Of a stretch of 64,000 nt of DNA, positions 63,149 through 64,000 are shown one piece after another. Origin of the DNA: CAVVVS01 sp963751355 (GTDB lineage Bacteria > Bacteroidota > Ignavibacteria > Ignavibacteriales > Ignavibacteriaceae); NCBI GenBank assembly GCA_963751355.1, contig CAVVVS010000044.1, positions 1 through 64,000 on the forward strand, given 5' to 3'. The stretch's first letter is position 1; each line of letters opens with the position of its first letter. Both the position numbers and the translations under genes were made by a program. Below the pieces are notes generated by a model that saw nothing but the letters and a program-made list of their open reading frames with translations, was not told the DNA's origin and did not search any database.

Positions 63149-64000
63149 TTAAATAAAATTTTTTTCTCTATTCCATATTTTTTCAATAGGAACTTTGAGA
63201 TCCCGCCCGATATAAACCGGCAGATTGTTTTCATACGGCATGCTGTACTTGTTTTTAATAATTCCGGCTTTTTTTACTTCTTTTAAAACCTTAAGATGAT
63301 CTTCCATAGTGCCGCCTATAATAATAACCGTTTTTGTGTTCTTATCGCCGTATCCCCAGAACCAATAATTGTTGTGAGGACAAATAACTCGCGGAAGTGG
63401 AAATTTTTTTCTATAAAAATCTATTGCCCCTGCTTCGCCGTAATTTCGAGCATAAATAACCGTATTCTTTTTTTCTTCTTCGGGAAGAGATTCGAAAACT
63501 TTCGAAACACTGGATGCCATATTTTCCCAACCGAACATATCGGCATAAAATTGCGGTAATTCAGTGAGTTTTTTCCCTTCGGAACTTGAAGGTGCTAATC
63601 CCAGTTTCTTCGAATAAGATATATACGAACTAACCGGCAGGATAGGCAATGCAAGTGGTGCTAAAATTATACCGCTTGCAAGCAAAAGTACGGGCAATGC
63701 ATATTTAATCCAGACCCAGTATTTAATCTTGCTTATTCTTTCCAAAAATATTCCGCCGCCCGCAAAAAGCATAGGGTAGGCAGGTGCAAGGTATTCCGCT
63801 TTACTATGCCCATTTAAAATTAATATCAAAAAAGTAACCACAAAGATGATTCCAATAATCTTAAAATGTTTTCCGTCTTCATCAAAAAAGAAAAAATACA
63901 ATCCGCTTAACCATACCGGTATTGTTAAAGGATTCAAAAGTGTGAGTTGCCCGGTAAGGAAATCGAGCCTTGTTTGGGAAGCATATTTATATTGAGTTGC
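63149..64000 (-). CDS. Partial glycosyltransferase family 39-like membrane protein (ArnT/PMT type)
   Basis: The frame is open to the window end, so only the last 283 residues are visible. The TTG at 63937 is an internal codon, not a start. The start of the visible part, QTRLDFLTGQLTLLNPLTIP, then WLSGLYFFFF, is the conserved GT39 stretch of ArnT- and PMT-like transferases that move sugars from polyprenyl phosphate. LILNGHSKAEYLAPAYPMLFAGGGI follows as the conserved periplasmic/helix motif. At least four hydrophobic segments precede a soluble C-terminal domain of about 130 residues. The sugar and acceptor are unknown. Confidence 0.8.
   Translation of the reverse strand, partial: ATQYKYASQTRLDFLTGQLTLLNPLTIPVWLSGLYFFFFDEDGKHFKIIGIIFVVTFLILILNGHSKAEYLAPAYPMLFAGGGIFLERISKIKYWVWIKYALPVLLLASGIILAPLALPILPVSSYISYSKKLGLAPSSSEGKKLTELPQFYADMFGWENMASSVSKVFESLPEEEKKNTVIYARNYGEAGAIDFYRKKFPLPRVICPHNNYWFWGYGDKNTKTVIIIGGTMEDHLKVLKEVKKAGIIKNKYSMPYENNLPVYIGRDLKVPIEKIWNREKNFI

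Overview
The window most likely comes from a free-living member of the Ignavibacteria (the Ignavibacteriales or Melioribacter side of the Bacteroidota/Chlorobi group). The support is a multicopper oxidase with a C-terminal type IX secretion sorting tail of the 'YPNPFNP' kind, FN3-plus-propeller lipoproteins typical of this group, a four-subunit 2-oxoacid:ferredoxin oxidoreductase, a moderately AT-rich genome, and frequent TTG or GTG starts with weak Shine-Dalgarno sites. This is inference from gene content; no rRNA gene is present to confirm it.

Layout. 1-2.4 kb: the 3' part of a very AT-rich, unrecognised membrane-anchored protein. 2.7-3.3 kb: an initiator tRNA gene preceded by four tandem 112-bp units that each carry a degenerate tRNA body. 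3.4-6.6 kb: a ferredoxin-alpha-beta-gamma 2-oxoacid oxidoreductase operon with a small helical protein at its end. 6.9-12 kb: Ada, a LapA-like protein, an MscS channel, an ABC-F ATPase and a small membrane protein. 12.4-21 kb: a SWIM/SNF2 helicase and a giant alpha-2-macroglobulin. 21-25.2 kb: a repeat-rich stretch with a truncated gene and two paralogous lipoproteins. 25.7-31.5 kb: an S9 peptidase, RlpA, a MiaE-like hydroxylase, a methyltransferase, a four-helix-bundle gene embedded in 116-bp repeats, and DUF423. 31.6-34.4 kb: uvrB and a dead IS200-type element. 34.4-41.7 kb: an outer-membrane protein, an M1 aminopeptidase, truA, queD/queE and rpsT. 41.9-53.4 kb: a GlmU-like protein and a tightly packed cell-envelope operon (7TM-HD, XerD, M50 protease, propeller lipoprotein, GT9, MsbA-like ABC, O-antigen ligase). 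53.8-64 kb: a MITE-like repeat, a Na+/solute symporter, small-molecule enzymes (methyltransferase, SDR, aldo/keto reductase), a radical SAM protein, a secreted multicopper oxidase, and the 3' part of a GT39-type glycosyltransferase.

How the genes work together. The clearest functional unit is the envelope operon on the minus strand (53.4 to 43.5 kb), where neighbouring genes overlap or nearly touch. It combines lipid/glycan export (MsbA-like), core sugar transfer (GT9) and glycan ligation (O-antigen ligase) with a membrane HD phosphodiesterase, a site-2-type protease and the chromosome-dimer recombinase. The ligase carries a large propeller-like insertion. The oxidoreductase operon couples 2-oxoacid oxidation to ferredoxin.

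The most unusual parts are the non-coding repeat systems: the tRNA-derived array (2.8-3.3 kb), the repeat-embedded four-helix-bundle gene (30.1-31.0 kb), the 371-bp tandem duplication built from CAGAG-type palindromes (21.1-21.9 kb), and a 133-bp element with perfect 16-bp terminal inverted repeats (53.8 kb).
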